The notes below the pieces were generated by a model, which did no database searches, was not told the origin of the DNA, and was given only the letters and a program-made list of their open reading frames with translations. Shown here in pieces: positions 25,413 to 35,215 of a stretch of 64,000 bases of DNA. The position numbers and the translations under genes were made by a program. Numbering within the stretch: position 1 is the stretch's first letter; each line of letters begins with the position of its first letter. This DNA is from an uncultured Lachnospiraceae bacterium (GTDB lineage: Bacteria; Bacillota; Clostridia; Lachnospirales; Lachnospiraceae), in contig CASWVG010000006.1 of the NCBI GenBank assembly GCA_949472775.1, positions 42,363 to 106,362 of the forward strand. Direction: 5' to 3'.

Positions 25413-27132
25413 TTTCAACCTTCATTCCTTTCTGTACACACTGGAAAACAATCTCCGCAAGCATCTCATTCCCCCTGCCGGAATAATGGCAGTAATCGAT
25501 ATACATTCCCTTTTCCGCATCAAATTTGTCGATCAGATTCCTGTAAACGCCATCCTTTTCCAGTCGCGCCTTCTCCCTGTATATTCTGGTATTTTCCAGC
25601 ATATCCCTTTTCTCGTGCATGACCGTTTCAAACAACGTCGTCTCCGATTTGGCAAGATTGACAGGCTGAAGGAAACTGTAAAACTTCGCACCGTAAAATT
25701 CAGCGATTATTTTCAGAATCTTCGTATTTCTATACCAGAAATCATACAGCGTTTCCTCGCCGGAAAGGCCACTCTCATACTTCTTTCCCGGCGCCAGCGC
25801 GTTAATCCAGTCAATAAACGTTGTAATGCAGAACTGGTTCTCCGTTCTTCTCTTCCTGGCAATATTATTCAATCCGCTCATACTGATCACATAATCCGGC
25901 CGCAGATAAGCCCCATCCCGCAGCAGGCGGAGCATCTCCTGCACGATATCATATCCGCACGCAGAACCGTTATATACTGTCACGTTAAATCCGGCATTTT
26001 TCAACTTTTGATAAAACCGATATGACCAAGACCGGGGCCTATAATGTCCATCCGTCGATGTCGAGCCTCCTAAGATCAATATTTTCAGATCGTTTTCCCC
26101 TCCGTCTCCATAAACCGCATACCCCGGCTGGCGTCCATTGCCATCCTCCACATGGCCGAGCAGACAGTCCGTCAGTGTCTTCATCTGCTCCCTGTGCTCC
26201 GACGCCTTCGCATAAACAGCCGTATAATTATGTGCTTCCATGGAAAATCCCAGTTGATCTAATGTTTCACAGACAGACTGCGACTTGATACGATCCCGCT
26301 CTGTTATGACAACTGTTATGTTCTCAATGTCCTCGTATGCCAGCTCATAGACATTTTTGATTCCCTTCTCTTCTATCGCTTCTTCATATACTTTTCCACA
26401 GACAGGAATATCATATTTTTCCAATATGCGTTCGATCAACCGCGCATCTTCGTTATCGTTTCCATACAGCCAGATCTCTTTTTCCTCCGCAGCCGCCTTA
26501 TGTATGACTTGAAAAAGATCCCCCTGTTCGCTCCAGAACACAGGCAGAAATTCATCTATGTATTTTTCCACTTTGCAGCCTTCTATTTTCTCCAGCATTT
26601 CTTCCTGATATCTTTTTACTTTCGCCGCGAGGATGACCGCCGTACCGGAATCTTCCGGCAGTTCTTCTATACCGTGTACCGCCAGCCCGTTCCAGGTTTC
26701 CTGCCTCTTTTCCGTCACATAGGCGGCCTCTATGGCAATGCCCTTCTGCTGCAGCAGCCGGTAAATCTCCTCTCCCCGTTCGCCGGTGCCATACAGCAGC
26801 ACGCTTTTTTCTTTTAGCGCATCGTCCACATCCAGTATCTCATTCCGGTAAAATACGCCTGTTTCCGGAAAATCTTTCTGTACCGCGTCTCTGTTCTTAT
26901 CGTCTGAAATCACAATCATATCCTTTTTCCCAAGCAGAATATTCTTCCCGACGATTGGCCGCTTCATAAAGTACGAGCCAATATATCTGCCTGATACATC
27001 CACGAATCCCTCTACAACGATTCCACGATATGCCAGATCCGCAAAAACGTTTACAGAATCCCTGTTGACGCCGTACAGATAAATATGTTTCCCTTTATGC
27101 ATTTCCGAAAGTGTATACAAAAGTTTTAACAT
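25399..27132 (-). CDS. SGNH hydrolase with three N-terminal Rossmann-like modules
   Basis: 577 aa from the ATG at 27132 (GGAGAG 6 bp upstream, 1-bp gap after the upstream stop). Residues about 15-105, 110-205 and 219-315 each begin with a beta strand and glycine turn (IYLYGVNRDS, VLLYGTGERGEEI, IWLYGNDNED), looking like Rossmann-type modules. The C-terminal part is an SGNH/GDSL hydrolase: nucleophile Ser357 in LGGSTSTDG, block III-like MSGLNN and a terminal DYCHYSGRGN with Asp and His. It would esterify or de-esterify a glycan or glycan precursor. It is sandwiched between the two nucleotidyltransferase paralogues, suggesting a three-gene acylation-like module. There is no signal peptide, so it acts in the cytoplasm. 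Confidence 0.75.
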   Translation of the reverse strand: MLKLLYTLSEMHKGKHIYLYGVNRDSVNVFADLAYRGIVVEGFVDVSGRYIGSYFMKRPIVGKNILLGKKDMIVISDDKNRDAVQKDFPETGVFYRNEILDVDDALKEKSVLLYGTGERGEEIYRLLQQKGIAIEAAYVTEKRQETWNGLAVHGIEELPEDSGTAVILAAKVKRYQEEMLEKIEGCKVEKYIDEFLPVFWSEQGDLFQVIHKAAAEEKEIWLYGNDNEDARLIERILEKYDIPVCGKVYEEAIEEKGIKNVYELAYEDIENITVVITERDRIKSQSVCETLDQLGFSMEAHNYTAVYAKASEHREQMKTLTDCLLGHVEDGNGRQPGYAVYGDGGENDLKILILGGSTSTDGHYRPRSWSYRFYQKLKNAGFNVTVYNGSACGYDIVQEMLRLLRDGAYLRPDYVISMSGLNNIARKRRTENQFCITTFIDWINALAPGKKYESGLSGEETLYDFWYRNTKILKIIAEFYGAKFYSFLQPVNLAKSETTLFETVMHEKRDMLENTRIYREKARLEKDGVYRNLIDKFDAEKGMYIDYCHYSGRGNEMLAEIVFQCVQKGMKVENERN

Positions 27133-27133
27133 T

Positions 27134-29014
27134 TCAGTTCTCTCCATCAACCATCTGTTTCAAGTACGATACCGTACTTTCCGGACAGAGCCTTTCGACC
27201 GTCTGCCAGTCCTTTTCTTCCAACGCTTTTCTGACCCGTGTGGCACTGATGACATCTCCGCTTTCCACGCCGCTCATGACCCTCGGAATCTCAACTACGG
27301 AGACCCCGTACTCCGGCAGGATACGTTTCATCGTCTCATTATAGGCTCTCGTCACCTGATCTAACGGCTCTTCCCCTACGAAGCGATAACGGATTCCCAG
27401 GTCCTTTGCCACAACCTCTCCAAAAATGCGGAGATCATAATCCATATTCTCCACTGTCTCTACATTTTCTTTCTCGAAATACTGCGCGAACGTATCTTTT
27501 GACAGAATATACTTCCCGGACGGAATGACCTGTACGTCCGGCAGATCCGCAACGCCCTGCGCTACCATCCGGAATCTGTCTTTAAAAGCGAAACTGGACT
27601 TATCTTCCTCAACGACAAAGACATACAGTTTGTCCACTCTGCCCCGCGCCTGTTCGATCAGATACCTGTGTCCTTTTGTAAATGGATTGCAGTTCATGAT
27701 GACAGCTCCTTTTACAAATCCGTTAGTTTCCCTGCATAACCCATGCTGCCAGTAATATTCCATAAAATACTCATGTACGTCCCAGTTGATATAATAATCC
27801 TGTATTTTTTCAGGCAGCGCGGCATTTCCCGTATCGCTTACCTCATCATTCAATATACCCTCGGCACAGATATCCCGATAAACTCTCTCCGCAATTTTCT
27901 GATTCACCATATAATTACAATGCAATGGGTAATCTATCAGATAATCCGTTATCGGCTTTATCTCAGTAAATAATTCCGACATATCGTGTTCCAGAATCAA
28001 ATTCGGCATTGTATCATCGGGTCTTGCGAAAAAATCCATATATCCGATAATAACAATATCATTTTCGGATAGTTCTTCCGTAAACATCCGCGCATAACAG
28101 TGTTCCGGGCCGAATAATCCCCTGTTTATCACTTTCCAGTGCAAGCCATGATTCTCATTCAGCTTATTTTGCAGATAATAGGGAATGGTCTGATCGTCTT
28201 TGCAATATGCCCCCAGAAAGATACAGGGGCCATAAAAAAACATTCTCTTTTCAGCGTCCGGCGGAGTATTCGGCGTAACGCGGAAACCGTCTTCGAAATG
28301 ATAACATTTCCCATTGACGGCAGGCAAAGACGGCACCCCGTTTTCAATCACCATAGCACATTGTGCCATCTCCGTTCTCATTGTATCAACGATGCCCTCT
28401 TCATATGCATCCATCCAGAATTTCTTCCATTCCTCCTTTGAAAGTCCAAACCAATAAAGATCGCCTGCTCTCTTACTGCGTTCTCTCAACAGCTGTCTTT
28501 CCGCTTCACTCATCTGCCGCCATATTTTCTTGTTGGGAAACGTATATACCAGCACCTTCGCCCTGGTTGTATTGATAAACCGGCGCAATTCTCTTCCATA
28601 CCATAAATTGCTTCTCGTCCTTTTCAAATTCGCCTGTTGTGTATTTCTTAACGCCTCTTCTTTTTCATATGTTATGACACCCTGCAATTCATTTTCCTCA
28701 GTAATAACCGGAATTTCATTCACCGTCTTTGCATTCGCAAAAAAGGAGGCCGCTCTGTCATAATCCACGCTTTTTAAAAAAGTATACCTCCGGTTTATTT
28801 CCAGTTCTTTTTTATCCTCTCTGTAAAACCGCTCCAAATCACCAATAGAGCAGATTCCATACAGTTTCCCCTCATCCGTAATATAAAGAATTTCTCCTTT
28901 TCCGTGCAGGAAACACCCATATGCCGTTTCCGGCAAATCCTGTATCTCCTTTCTCTCATACACCGACGTCATCTTCTCTCGATCCAGAAAAAACAACTTT
29001 TCCACGTCCATCAT
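27134..29014 (-). CDS. Paralogue of the three-part citrate-lyase-ligase-like nucleotidyltransferase
   Basis: 626 aa, with the same three-part layout and clear end-to-end similarity to 23547-25412. It has CBS-like N-terminal sequence (GICSIGDLERFY; VNEIPVITEENELQGVITYE), an SGNH-like middle (FYGPCIFLGAYCKDDQTIPY), and a C-terminal nucleotidyltransferase domain with NPFTKGHRYLIEQA, VVEEDKSSFAFKDR and ISATRVRKALEEKDW. The pair flanks the SGNH hydrolase gene. The two copies differ most in the first half, suggesting different acceptors for a shared activation chemistry. No enzymatic function is proven for this architecture to my knowledge. Confidence 0.75.
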   Translation of the reverse strand: MMDVEKLFFLDREKMTSVYERKEIQDLPETAYGCFLHGKGEILYITDEGKLYGICSIGDLERFYREDKKELEINRRYTFLKSVDYDRAASFFANAKTVNEIPVITEENELQGVITYEKEEALRNTQQANLKRTRSNLWYGRELRRFINTTRAKVLVYTFPNKKIWRQMSEAERQLLRERSKRAGDLYWFGLSKEEWKKFWMDAYEEGIVDTMRTEMAQCAMVIENGVPSLPAVNGKCYHFEDGFRVTPNTPPDAEKRMFFYGPCIFLGAYCKDDQTIPYYLQNKLNENHGLHWKVINRGLFGPEHCYARMFTEELSENDIVIIGYMDFFARPDDTMPNLILEHDMSELFTEIKPITDYLIDYPLHCNYMVNQKIAERVYRDICAEGILNDEVSDTGNAALPEKIQDYYINWDVHEYFMEYYWQHGLCRETNGFVKGAVIMNCNPFTKGHRYLIEQARGRVDKLYVFVVEEDKSSFAFKDRFRMVAQGVADLPDVQVIPSGKYILSKDTFAQYFEKENVETVENMDYDLRIFGEVVAKDLGIRYRFVGEEPLDQVTRAYNETMKRILPEYGVSVVEIPRVMSGVESGDVISATRVRKALEEKDWQTVERLCPESTVSYLKQMVDGEN

Positions 29015-29037
29015 CTATTCCTCTTCTCCCTGCTCTG

Positions 29038-30261
29038 TTATTGATAGAAAAAGCCTTCCGGCAAATATTCATCATTATAGGTTTCGATATTTTTGATACC
29101 CATAGTCTGAAGCTGCTCCGCAGTTTCCGTATAAAATGTATTACAGATCACAACGGCGTATTCAGACGGCAGTTTTCGCAAAACCTCCGGCGATCTTACT
29201 TCCAGGCCACAGACCCTTGTCCCCCAGAGCCCCGCGTCATTATCACAGGCGAATAAAGGCGGATATTCCTTTCCATAAAACTGCATATAATTCCTGCACA
29301 TATTTCCCGCGCCAAACAGAACTATGGCCGGGTATTTTCCGATTGTTTTCTCCATTTCGATCTGCCATCGGAAATATTCAGCCACCGCTTTGATGACCGG
29401 ATACATCTTCTGACGCAGCAGATGGGAAAATCCGCCAAGGGTATCCCCCGCTGCCATGATCAGCGTCCCATCGAATGTGGTTCTTCTGAGCCCTCTGATC
29501 AGGCTCTGCCAGTCCGTAGACATACCGCACTCGTTTTTTCCTGTAAACGGAAGCCTGCTGGCTTCGTGCACCCCGTCACATTCCCTCAATAGGACGGCTT
29601 TCAGCCTATGTCCCAGCGCGGCTGCCATTTCCCCCATATTCTGTCCGCACAGGCTGCATGCCCCCGTATCGAGGCAAAAGCCAAACACTTCTTTTCCGAA
29701 CGCCTCATTGAGCTCGTCAATCCATGCCGAGGCAGTCGAGGCGTCTGCACACACGCCTCTGACCAGATGGCCGTTTATGCTGTTACACTGATTCTCCAAA
29801 AGAATGCAAACATTTTTTTCCACCGCCGCTTTTCCCAATTCTTCATAATAACGTCGATTTTCTTTCCAGATCTCTGCCCCGGAGAGTCCCGCATACAAAG
29901 GCTGTATAATGAGTTGCTTTTTGTCTCCCTTCCCACTGTGCGCGATACATTCCTGTCCGATACGCAGCATCAGCGGATGCAGATCAACCCTTTTCGTGTC
30001 CCATTTCATATGCGGCGCCCGTATCAGATTCATCCGCACGGCATCCTTGCTGCAGCAGCGCATCCATTTTTCATAGCGTTCTTTCAGTTCCGTTCTGTCA
30101 GGGGCGAAGCTGTTTTCCCCATATAGTTCAAAATGCCCTTTTGCATAGAACATAGAAAGGTCAAGCATGATTTCCTCAAATCCTGCCCTGACCATATTTT
30201 CCAAACTTTTCTCCGGCCTGCTTAAATCCAGCAGACCCCTCGATGAGTAACAGACCTGCAT
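29038..30261 (-). CDS. Catalytically degenerate isomerase-like TIM barrel with C-terminal Rossmann module
   Basis: 407 aa. Residues 1-300 are homologous to the TIM barrel encoded at 22557-23501, with shared segments (LENQCNSINGHLVRG vs MENLYDSVGGHLVEG; STDWQSLIRGL vs STDWEGFLRGL). Glu156 and Asp198 are kept, but the other metal ligands are replaced: the His after Asp becomes Ala201, the HIHD cluster becomes LLRE, and the last Glu becomes Ala. It is therefore probably not a metal-dependent isomerase. Residues about 310-407 are a Rossmann-like module (IVLFGAGNMCRNY, then CDNDAGLWG) like those on neighbouring transferases. It may be a binding or scaffold subunit. Confidence 0.75.
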   Translation of the reverse strand: MQVCYSSRGLLDLSRPEKSLENMVRAGFEEIMLDLSMFYAKGHFELYGENSFAPDRTELKERYEKWMRCCSKDAVRMNLIRAPHMKWDTKRVDLHPLMLRIGQECIAHSGKGDKKQLIIQPLYAGLSGAEIWKENRRYYEELGKAAVEKNVCILLENQCNSINGHLVRGVCADASTASAWIDELNEAFGKEVFGFCLDTGACSLCGQNMGEMAAALGHRLKAVLLRECDGVHEASRLPFTGKNECGMSTDWQSLIRGLRRTTFDGTLIMAAGDTLGGFSHLLRQKMYPVIKAVAEYFRWQIEMEKTIGKYPAIVLFGAGNMCRNYMQFYGKEYPPLFACDNDAGLWGTRVCGLEVRSPEVLRKLPSEYAVVICNTFYTETAEQLQTMGIKNIETYNDEYLPEGFFYQ

Positions 30262-30262
30262 T

Positions 30263-32608
30263 TTACGTCCTTTCTCCTATTAACTGCTGTTCGATCAGCG
30301 CTTTCAGACGGGTGGAACTGGTAGATTGTGTATAGGGAAAAAATACCAGATCAGAACCTCTCTTCCTCAGATATTCCCTTTTTTCCTCCCACGCCGGATC
30401 CTGCGCATAATCGCTCCCCGAAAACTGTACATCGAACTGATATCTGCGGTACGCTTCATCTGTGTTAAAGTATTCCAACGGAATTTCCACGGCCTCATCC
30501 ACATACTTGCAGGAGCGCACCAGCTCTATCCGCTCCTCAAAAGGAACAAAAGGCTTCGTGTGTTTATTCCTAATCACACCCGCATCCGTTACCACTCCTA
30601 CAATCAGATACTCGCACTGTTCTTTCGCACGCTTAAACAAATTCAGATGTCCCACATGAAAAAGATCGAAAACCCCTGCCAGATATCCAACATGATACTT
30701 TTTCTTTTCTTGCTGCACATGACCACCGCTCACATCCACTGTTTTTCTTCTGGCATAAGTCATATTACAGTCATAGATGCCAAAATCCGCAATCCCCATT
30801 TCCTCCAGCTGGTGCATAACGGCGGTATAGTTTTTTATGCAGATAATCACTTTGTAGGTTCCCGGCGCCTGCTCTTTCAGAGTTTCCGGCTGGACGATGG
30901 GAATCCCTTCCAGCCCACTTCCCCATTTGCAAGGATTATTGTCCAAGATCCCTGCAATTTCATACGTCTGTCCGAACTGGGAAAGAAATCTTTCCGCAAA
31001 CTGCCCGGAGCCGAACAGATACAGCTTACGGCCGTCCGCACCACGGAAAATATCCCGAAAGATACGGTCATATTCTTCTGCGGAAAAATTCATCCTTTGC
31101 CGGTTCGCATGGATCATTCCCTTGTTCCTGCGAACCGCCTGATGGTATTGTTTCAGGAGGCGGTCATTTCTCAAATCATTTAAAAAAGTATTGGTGAATC
31201 TGTAAAAAAGCTGTTTACAACGAAGCAGTCCATACCGTTCTTTTACTTCCTCGGCCGGCAGAATATGCTCCAGATTGCTGTTAGACTGATAGATCACATC
31301 GATCGTCCGCATCATGATCACTTTCGCCGGCAAATTATCGATATACAGCTCCTGATCGTAAAAAACATATCTGCCATTTACATAAAAGGAATTGAGAGGA
31401 ATCAGGTCTATGTATCCTCGCTTTAAAATCACGCCGATACTCTCCTGCTCTTCCACCGTACCGAATGCAAGCTTTTTCCACCGGTACCTTTCCGTCTCGT
31501 CAAATATCCTATTCTGCCAGCCCGGCTCATACCTTTCCCAGTCAATTTCCCCGTATGGCGTATGTTCCGAAGAATGAAGTATCATCTGCCAGTATTTCTC
31601 CAACTCTTCAAGAAACGCTTCTCTGTCTTCCAAAAGCAGTCCCCGGAAATATTCCAAGGTTGACTGTGCACGTACATAGGGCATGACACAACTGTCACCC
31701 TGTCGTTCCTCCTGCACCATATGGATCTGATGCCGCATAAGGTCCATACGGTTTTCCAGAAGCTTTTGTATCTTTTCTTTTCCTTCTCGATAGACAGGCT
31801 TCTTCACCACTTTATCGTCCTGATAAAGGATGGTGAACATCGCGTTCTCCCTGCCTCTGTCCATTGACATCGTCACCTGATCCGCCGTTGACAGTCCGCC
31901 GTTCAAAGCGCATTCCACCCAGAAAGCATTTGCCATCGTGTGAAACAGATTATTTTTCAGCAACGTATCATACAGCCTTTCTTCTTCCAGAAAAACCGTA
32001 TCGGCATGATCATATTGTGGGGAAATCCTGATATCGAGCTGCTCATTCGGCATATATCCGTCCGCAAACAAGATCTGCGGCCTTTCCAAAAGTGGAAACA
32101 CCGCGTAAAATTTAAATACGGGGAATCCTGCCCTTGTCAGCATATCTTCTATTTCCGCTCTGGCATAACATCTGCACGTCATACGGTCAAACACGGATAT
32201 ATCTGCCCGGACATAATTTTCTACGCCGTCAAAATTTCGATTGGTATATTTATCCCTGTCACCACAAAAATACCGGATTCCGAGTCTGTTATTCATCCCG
32301 AGGAACAGCCTGCCATCCCCGTTCAGGACTCTTTTGATTCCGGTCAAAAGACTCACTGCCTCCTCGGCATTCCTTGTGTGTTCTGCCGCTGACGTGACCA
32401 CTGCCAGATCATATCCGGCTCCGGCATATTGCTCCAGTTCATCCGGCCGGACACAGTCAACCGGAATCCCACTTTCCCTGATGGCCTCCGCCAGAGCAGA
32501 GTCCAACTGGGTCTCCGCAGTAATATAGACCGCCCGCTGTCCTCTCCGAAAGTCATACCATTTTATCAACCCTTTGGGAAGTTCCCTTATGATTTCCTCT
32601 GCTGTCAT
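30263..32608 (-). CDS. Methyltransferase-like / kinase-like / Rossmann / glycerol-phosphate cytidylyltransferase fusion
   Basis: About 781 aa from the ATG at 32608 (1 bp after the upstream stop; longer in-frame starts would overlap that gene). The N-terminus (about 1-175) is a SAM-methyltransferase-like region (LFLGMNNRLGIRYFCGDRDK). Residues about 250-450 look kinase-like in layout, including VVKKP and DLIPLNSFYVNG...FYDQEL. Residues about 528-620 are a Rossmann-like module (KLYLFGSGQF, ILDNNPCKWG). Residues about 637-781 are a cytidylyltransferase of the glycerol-3-phosphate type (GVFDLFHVGHLNLF, FVPFEERIELV, STSSTRLK). It would make CDP-glycerol or a CDP-polyol while modifying another group. 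The middle assignment is tentative. Confidence 0.75.
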   Translation of the reverse strand: MTAEEIIRELPKGLIKWYDFRRGQRAVYITAETQLDSALAEAIRESGIPVDCVRPDELEQYAGAGYDLAVVTSAAEHTRNAEEAVSLLTGIKRVLNGDGRLFLGMNNRLGIRYFCGDRDKYTNRNFDGVENYVRADISVFDRMTCRCYARAEIEDMLTRAGFPVFKFYAVFPLLERPQILFADGYMPNEQLDIRISPQYDHADTVFLEEERLYDTLLKNNLFHTMANAFWVECALNGGLSTADQVTMSMDRGRENAMFTILYQDDKVVKKPVYREGKEKIQKLLENRMDLMRHQIHMVQEERQGDSCVMPYVRAQSTLEYFRGLLLEDREAFLEELEKYWQMILHSSEHTPYGEIDWERYEPGWQNRIFDETERYRWKKLAFGTVEEQESIGVILKRGYIDLIPLNSFYVNGRYVFYDQELYIDNLPAKVIMMRTIDVIYQSNSNLEHILPAEEVKERYGLLRCKQLFYRFTNTFLNDLRNDRLLKQYHQAVRRNKGMIHANRQRMNFSAEEYDRIFRDIFRGADGRKLYLFGSGQFAERFLSQFGQTYEIAGILDNNPCKWGSGLEGIPIVQPETLKEQAPGTYKVIICIKNYTAVMHQLEEMGIADFGIYDCNMTYARRKTVDVSGGHVQQEKKKYHVGYLAGVFDLFHVGHLNLFKRAKEQCEYLIVGVVTDAGVIRNKHTKPFVPFEERIELVRSCKYVDEAVEIPLEYFNTDEAYRRYQFDVQFSGSDYAQDPAWEEKREYLRKRGSDLVFFPYTQSTSSTRLKALIEQQLIGERT

Positions 32609-32609
32609 T

Positions 32610-33998
32610 TCAATCCTGCTCCCTACATTCCTTGTCATCCTGCTGCCCGTCTTCCAATAATAAACGGAATAATCCGGTTTCCACAGAAATCTTCTCCCGA
32701 TAGCAGAAGATATCCGCACACGCGATTCCCAATGCTTCTAACTGCTCGAATAATTCCCGCGCGTGTCTCTTATTTGCGATGACAAAAGAAGCGCCGGGAT
32801 ATTTCTGCACCGCCTCTTCCACGGATATCACTTTCCAGCCTTCTGTCATCTCTTTTTGCCGAATGGGAGAATTATCGCAGACGGCACATATTTTTCCAGT
32901 CCCCAATTTCTCATCCAGTTTCAGCAGAGAACTTCCCCAGTCTCCCGCCGATACCACGACGATCGACGTGGCATTTCGGAAGACTGCCAGCAGTTCTCTT
33001 GCATGTTTGTGCTTCTTCTCATCGATTTCATCCTGTATCGCCGGCGCATCCCGGCCGCCTTTCCATAAAGCGAGCATCCTGTCTTTATTCGGAATATAAC
33101 GGTCCACAGCTTCTTCATCAAACGCGGGAATTTCTATTTTTTTCAAATTTTCCAGAAACCGCCGCTGTCCATCTTTATATAATCGCCTGTAATTCCATAG
33201 ATACGAATGAATCTGCATCGCCATATAGAATGTCCTGCTGACCTCATCGGTAAAGCCTCGTTCATGCATCTGTTGCCACACCCATTGATATTCCGTTATG
33301 ATATGACTGTGTTTTTCCTGTGAACTGACAGAAGCGCCCCCATTCCCCTGTCTGTAACGGTACAGAAAATCACTCAGAAACATAACGCGTTTTGCCTCCA
33401 GAGAACACAGAAGCGCAAAACCGGTATCCTGATAAGATGCTCCGGCGCTCTCGTGAAAGCAGATATGTTTCTCTAAAAGGAACTCTCTTTTATAGATGCC
33501 AGACCATATATTTCCATGATCTCCATAAATGAGTACCGGCAGGTTCCCCTTTGCCATTAGCAGTTTATGGGAATTGCCTTCCACTTTTCTGACGTACTTG
33601 CGATAATGCCGTCTTCCCATGTAATCCAGGAAAAAATAAAAATTCGATTTTACGAAATCCAGATCGTATGCATGTGCTGAATCATACAGTTTTTCAAACA
33701 TATCCTCCGACACATAATCATCGGGTTCCACAATCCCGATATACGCCCCTCTGGCCGCATGTATTCCAAGATTCATCTGGTATCCATAACTTTTTTTCTC
33801 AGACCCTATGACATGAATCCGGTTATCCAGTTCTTCATATTCCTTCAAAATGTACTGTGTCCCGTCCGTAGAACCGGCATCCACGCACAGAATCTCCAAC
33901 TCCGATAAGGTCTGGATTCTGATGCTGTCCATACATTGTCTCAAATACTTCTCCGCATTTAACAGCGGCACAATCACCGATACTTTGATATTCTCCAT
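32610..33998 (-). CDS. Family 2 glycosyltransferase with C-terminal Rossmann module
   Basis: 462 aa. The GT-A fold opens with VSVIVPLLNAEKYLRQCMDS, and the catalytic region includes VEPDDYV (DxD-like). Residues about 344-435 are a Rossmann-like module (IVVVSAGDWGSSL, AVCDNSP). It transfers a sugar or related group in the cytoplasm. The start at 33998 avoids overlap and gives a family-typical N-terminus. It lies 17 bp after the next GT2 gene. Donor and acceptor are unknown. Confidence 0.85.
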   Translation of the reverse strand: MENIKVSVIVPLLNAEKYLRQCMDSIRIQTLSELEILCVDAGSTDGTQYILKEYEELDNRIHVIGSEKKSYGYQMNLGIHAARGAYIGIVEPDDYVSEDMFEKLYDSAHAYDLDFVKSNFYFFLDYMGRRHYRKYVRKVEGNSHKLLMAKGNLPVLIYGDHGNIWSGIYKREFLLEKHICFHESAGASYQDTGFALLCSLEAKRVMFLSDFLYRYRQGNGGASVSSQEKHSHIITEYQWVWQQMHERGFTDEVSRTFYMAMQIHSYLWNYRRLYKDGQRRFLENLKKIEIPAFDEEAVDRYIPNKDRMLALWKGGRDAPAIQDEIDEKKHKHARELLAVFRNATSIVVVSAGDWGSSLLKLDEKLGTGKICAVCDNSPIRQKEMTEGWKVISVEEAVQKYPGASFVIANKRHARELFEQLEALGIACADIFCYREKISVETGLFRLLLEDGQQDDKECREQD

Positions 33999-34015
33999 TC
34001 TTTGCCGCCCTCTTC

Positions 34016-35194
34016 CTATCGAATGCCGCATGGTCTTCCCCATATGATCCTGTCTTCCGGAACCGCATATGTTCCCGTCAAATCGGCTTTGATCTCCCTA
34101 AAAACGGATTCATGTTTTACAGCCACCAGCAGATAGTCATATTCCAATTCACAAACCCGCTCCACCGGCTCCACTTCCGTTCCCTCCACACACAACTTTT
34201 TCCACTCTCTGTCCACCCATGCGCACAAATCAATCTTCTGGCCTGCTTTCAGCGCTTCGTAATAATCGCGCCCCACCGTGCCGGCTCCATATAAGATGAC
34301 CCGCTTTACTTCTCTGAAAAAAACGGACACATCCAGCAGATTCTTTTCGCGCAGAAGATCGTTTTCCGAGAGGCCAAGCTTCCAGCGAAGCCCCGTCCGT
34401 ATGCATCGGAGGACATAGTTGTCGAGCTGTTCCCGCAGGATTTTATCTTCTTTTTCAAACAAATGGCTCATATATCGGTAAAAATAATTTACTTTTGCGA
34501 GATACATCTCGTCTTTTGACCGGACAAGTCCATTCTCTCTCTGACAGTAGTAATATGCCGCATCTTCCAGAAAAACCACCGTGATATTCTGCAGAAGACA
34601 CGTCCAGACCAACGCCCTGTCTTCATCATACCGTATCTGGTCTCCGATTTTCTCCATTGCCTTGACAAGCAGGTTGCGGCGGTACAACTTGCCAAACAAA
34701 AACGGCAGGATTCCATAATCACTCTGTCTGCCATAATAAAACAAGTGTTTTACATCCTCTTTGGGATTTCTGTAAGTTCCGGTCTCAATCAGATTTTTTC
34801 TCTCGATCTTTCTACCATCTGGATAGATCATGTACACATTGGAAATTATCATATCTGCGCAGCCGCCTTCCGCCGCCGCCATCAACAGTTCGAGTAACCG
34901 TTCTTCGATCCAGTCATCGGAGTCTACAAATGCGATATAGTCTCCCGTGCTGGCCCGAAGCCCTGCCTTTCTGGCCGCATTATTTCCCTGATTTTCTTGT
35001 GCTATGACCCGTATCCGTTCATCTATTTCCGCATAGTTGCGACAGATGGAGAGGGATTGGTCGGTGGATCCATCGTCCACTAAAATGATCTCCGTATTCT
35101 GATACGACTGCGCACGTATGCTTTCGATACATCTTGGCAAATCATCCGCCGTATTATAGATAGGAACAATAATTGAGATCCGAAATTTCTGCAT
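34016..35194 (-). CDS. Family 2 glycosyltransferase with C-terminal Rossmann module
   Basis: 392 aa. It has N-terminal GT-A sequence (ISIIVPIYNTADDLPRCIES; DSDDWIEE carrying the DxD). Residues about 296-392 are a Rossmann-like module (VILYGAGTVGRDYYEAL, WVDREWKKL). The ATG at 35194 is preferred over an in-frame GTG 12 bp upstream because AGGA is well placed. It is part of the 26-gene block, between the FkbM methyltransferase and another GT2. Donor specificity cannot be read. Confidence 0.87.
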   Translation of the reverse strand: MQKFRISIIVPIYNTADDLPRCIESIRAQSYQNTEIILVDDGSTDQSLSICRNYAEIDERIRVIAQENQGNNAARKAGLRASTGDYIAFVDSDDWIEERLLELLMAAAEGGCADMIISNVYMIYPDGRKIERKNLIETGTYRNPKEDVKHLFYYGRQSDYGILPFLFGKLYRRNLLVKAMEKIGDQIRYDEDRALVWTCLLQNITVVFLEDAAYYYCQRENGLVRSKDEMYLAKVNYFYRYMSHLFEKEDKILREQLDNYVLRCIRTGLRWKLGLSENDLLREKNLLDVSVFFREVKRVILYGAGTVGRDYYEALKAGQKIDLCAWVDREWKKLCVEGTEVEPVERVCELEYDYLLVAVKHESVFREIKADLTGTYAVPEDRIIWGRPCGIR

Positions 35195-35215
35195 GTCCTT
35201 CCTCACAAATCATCG

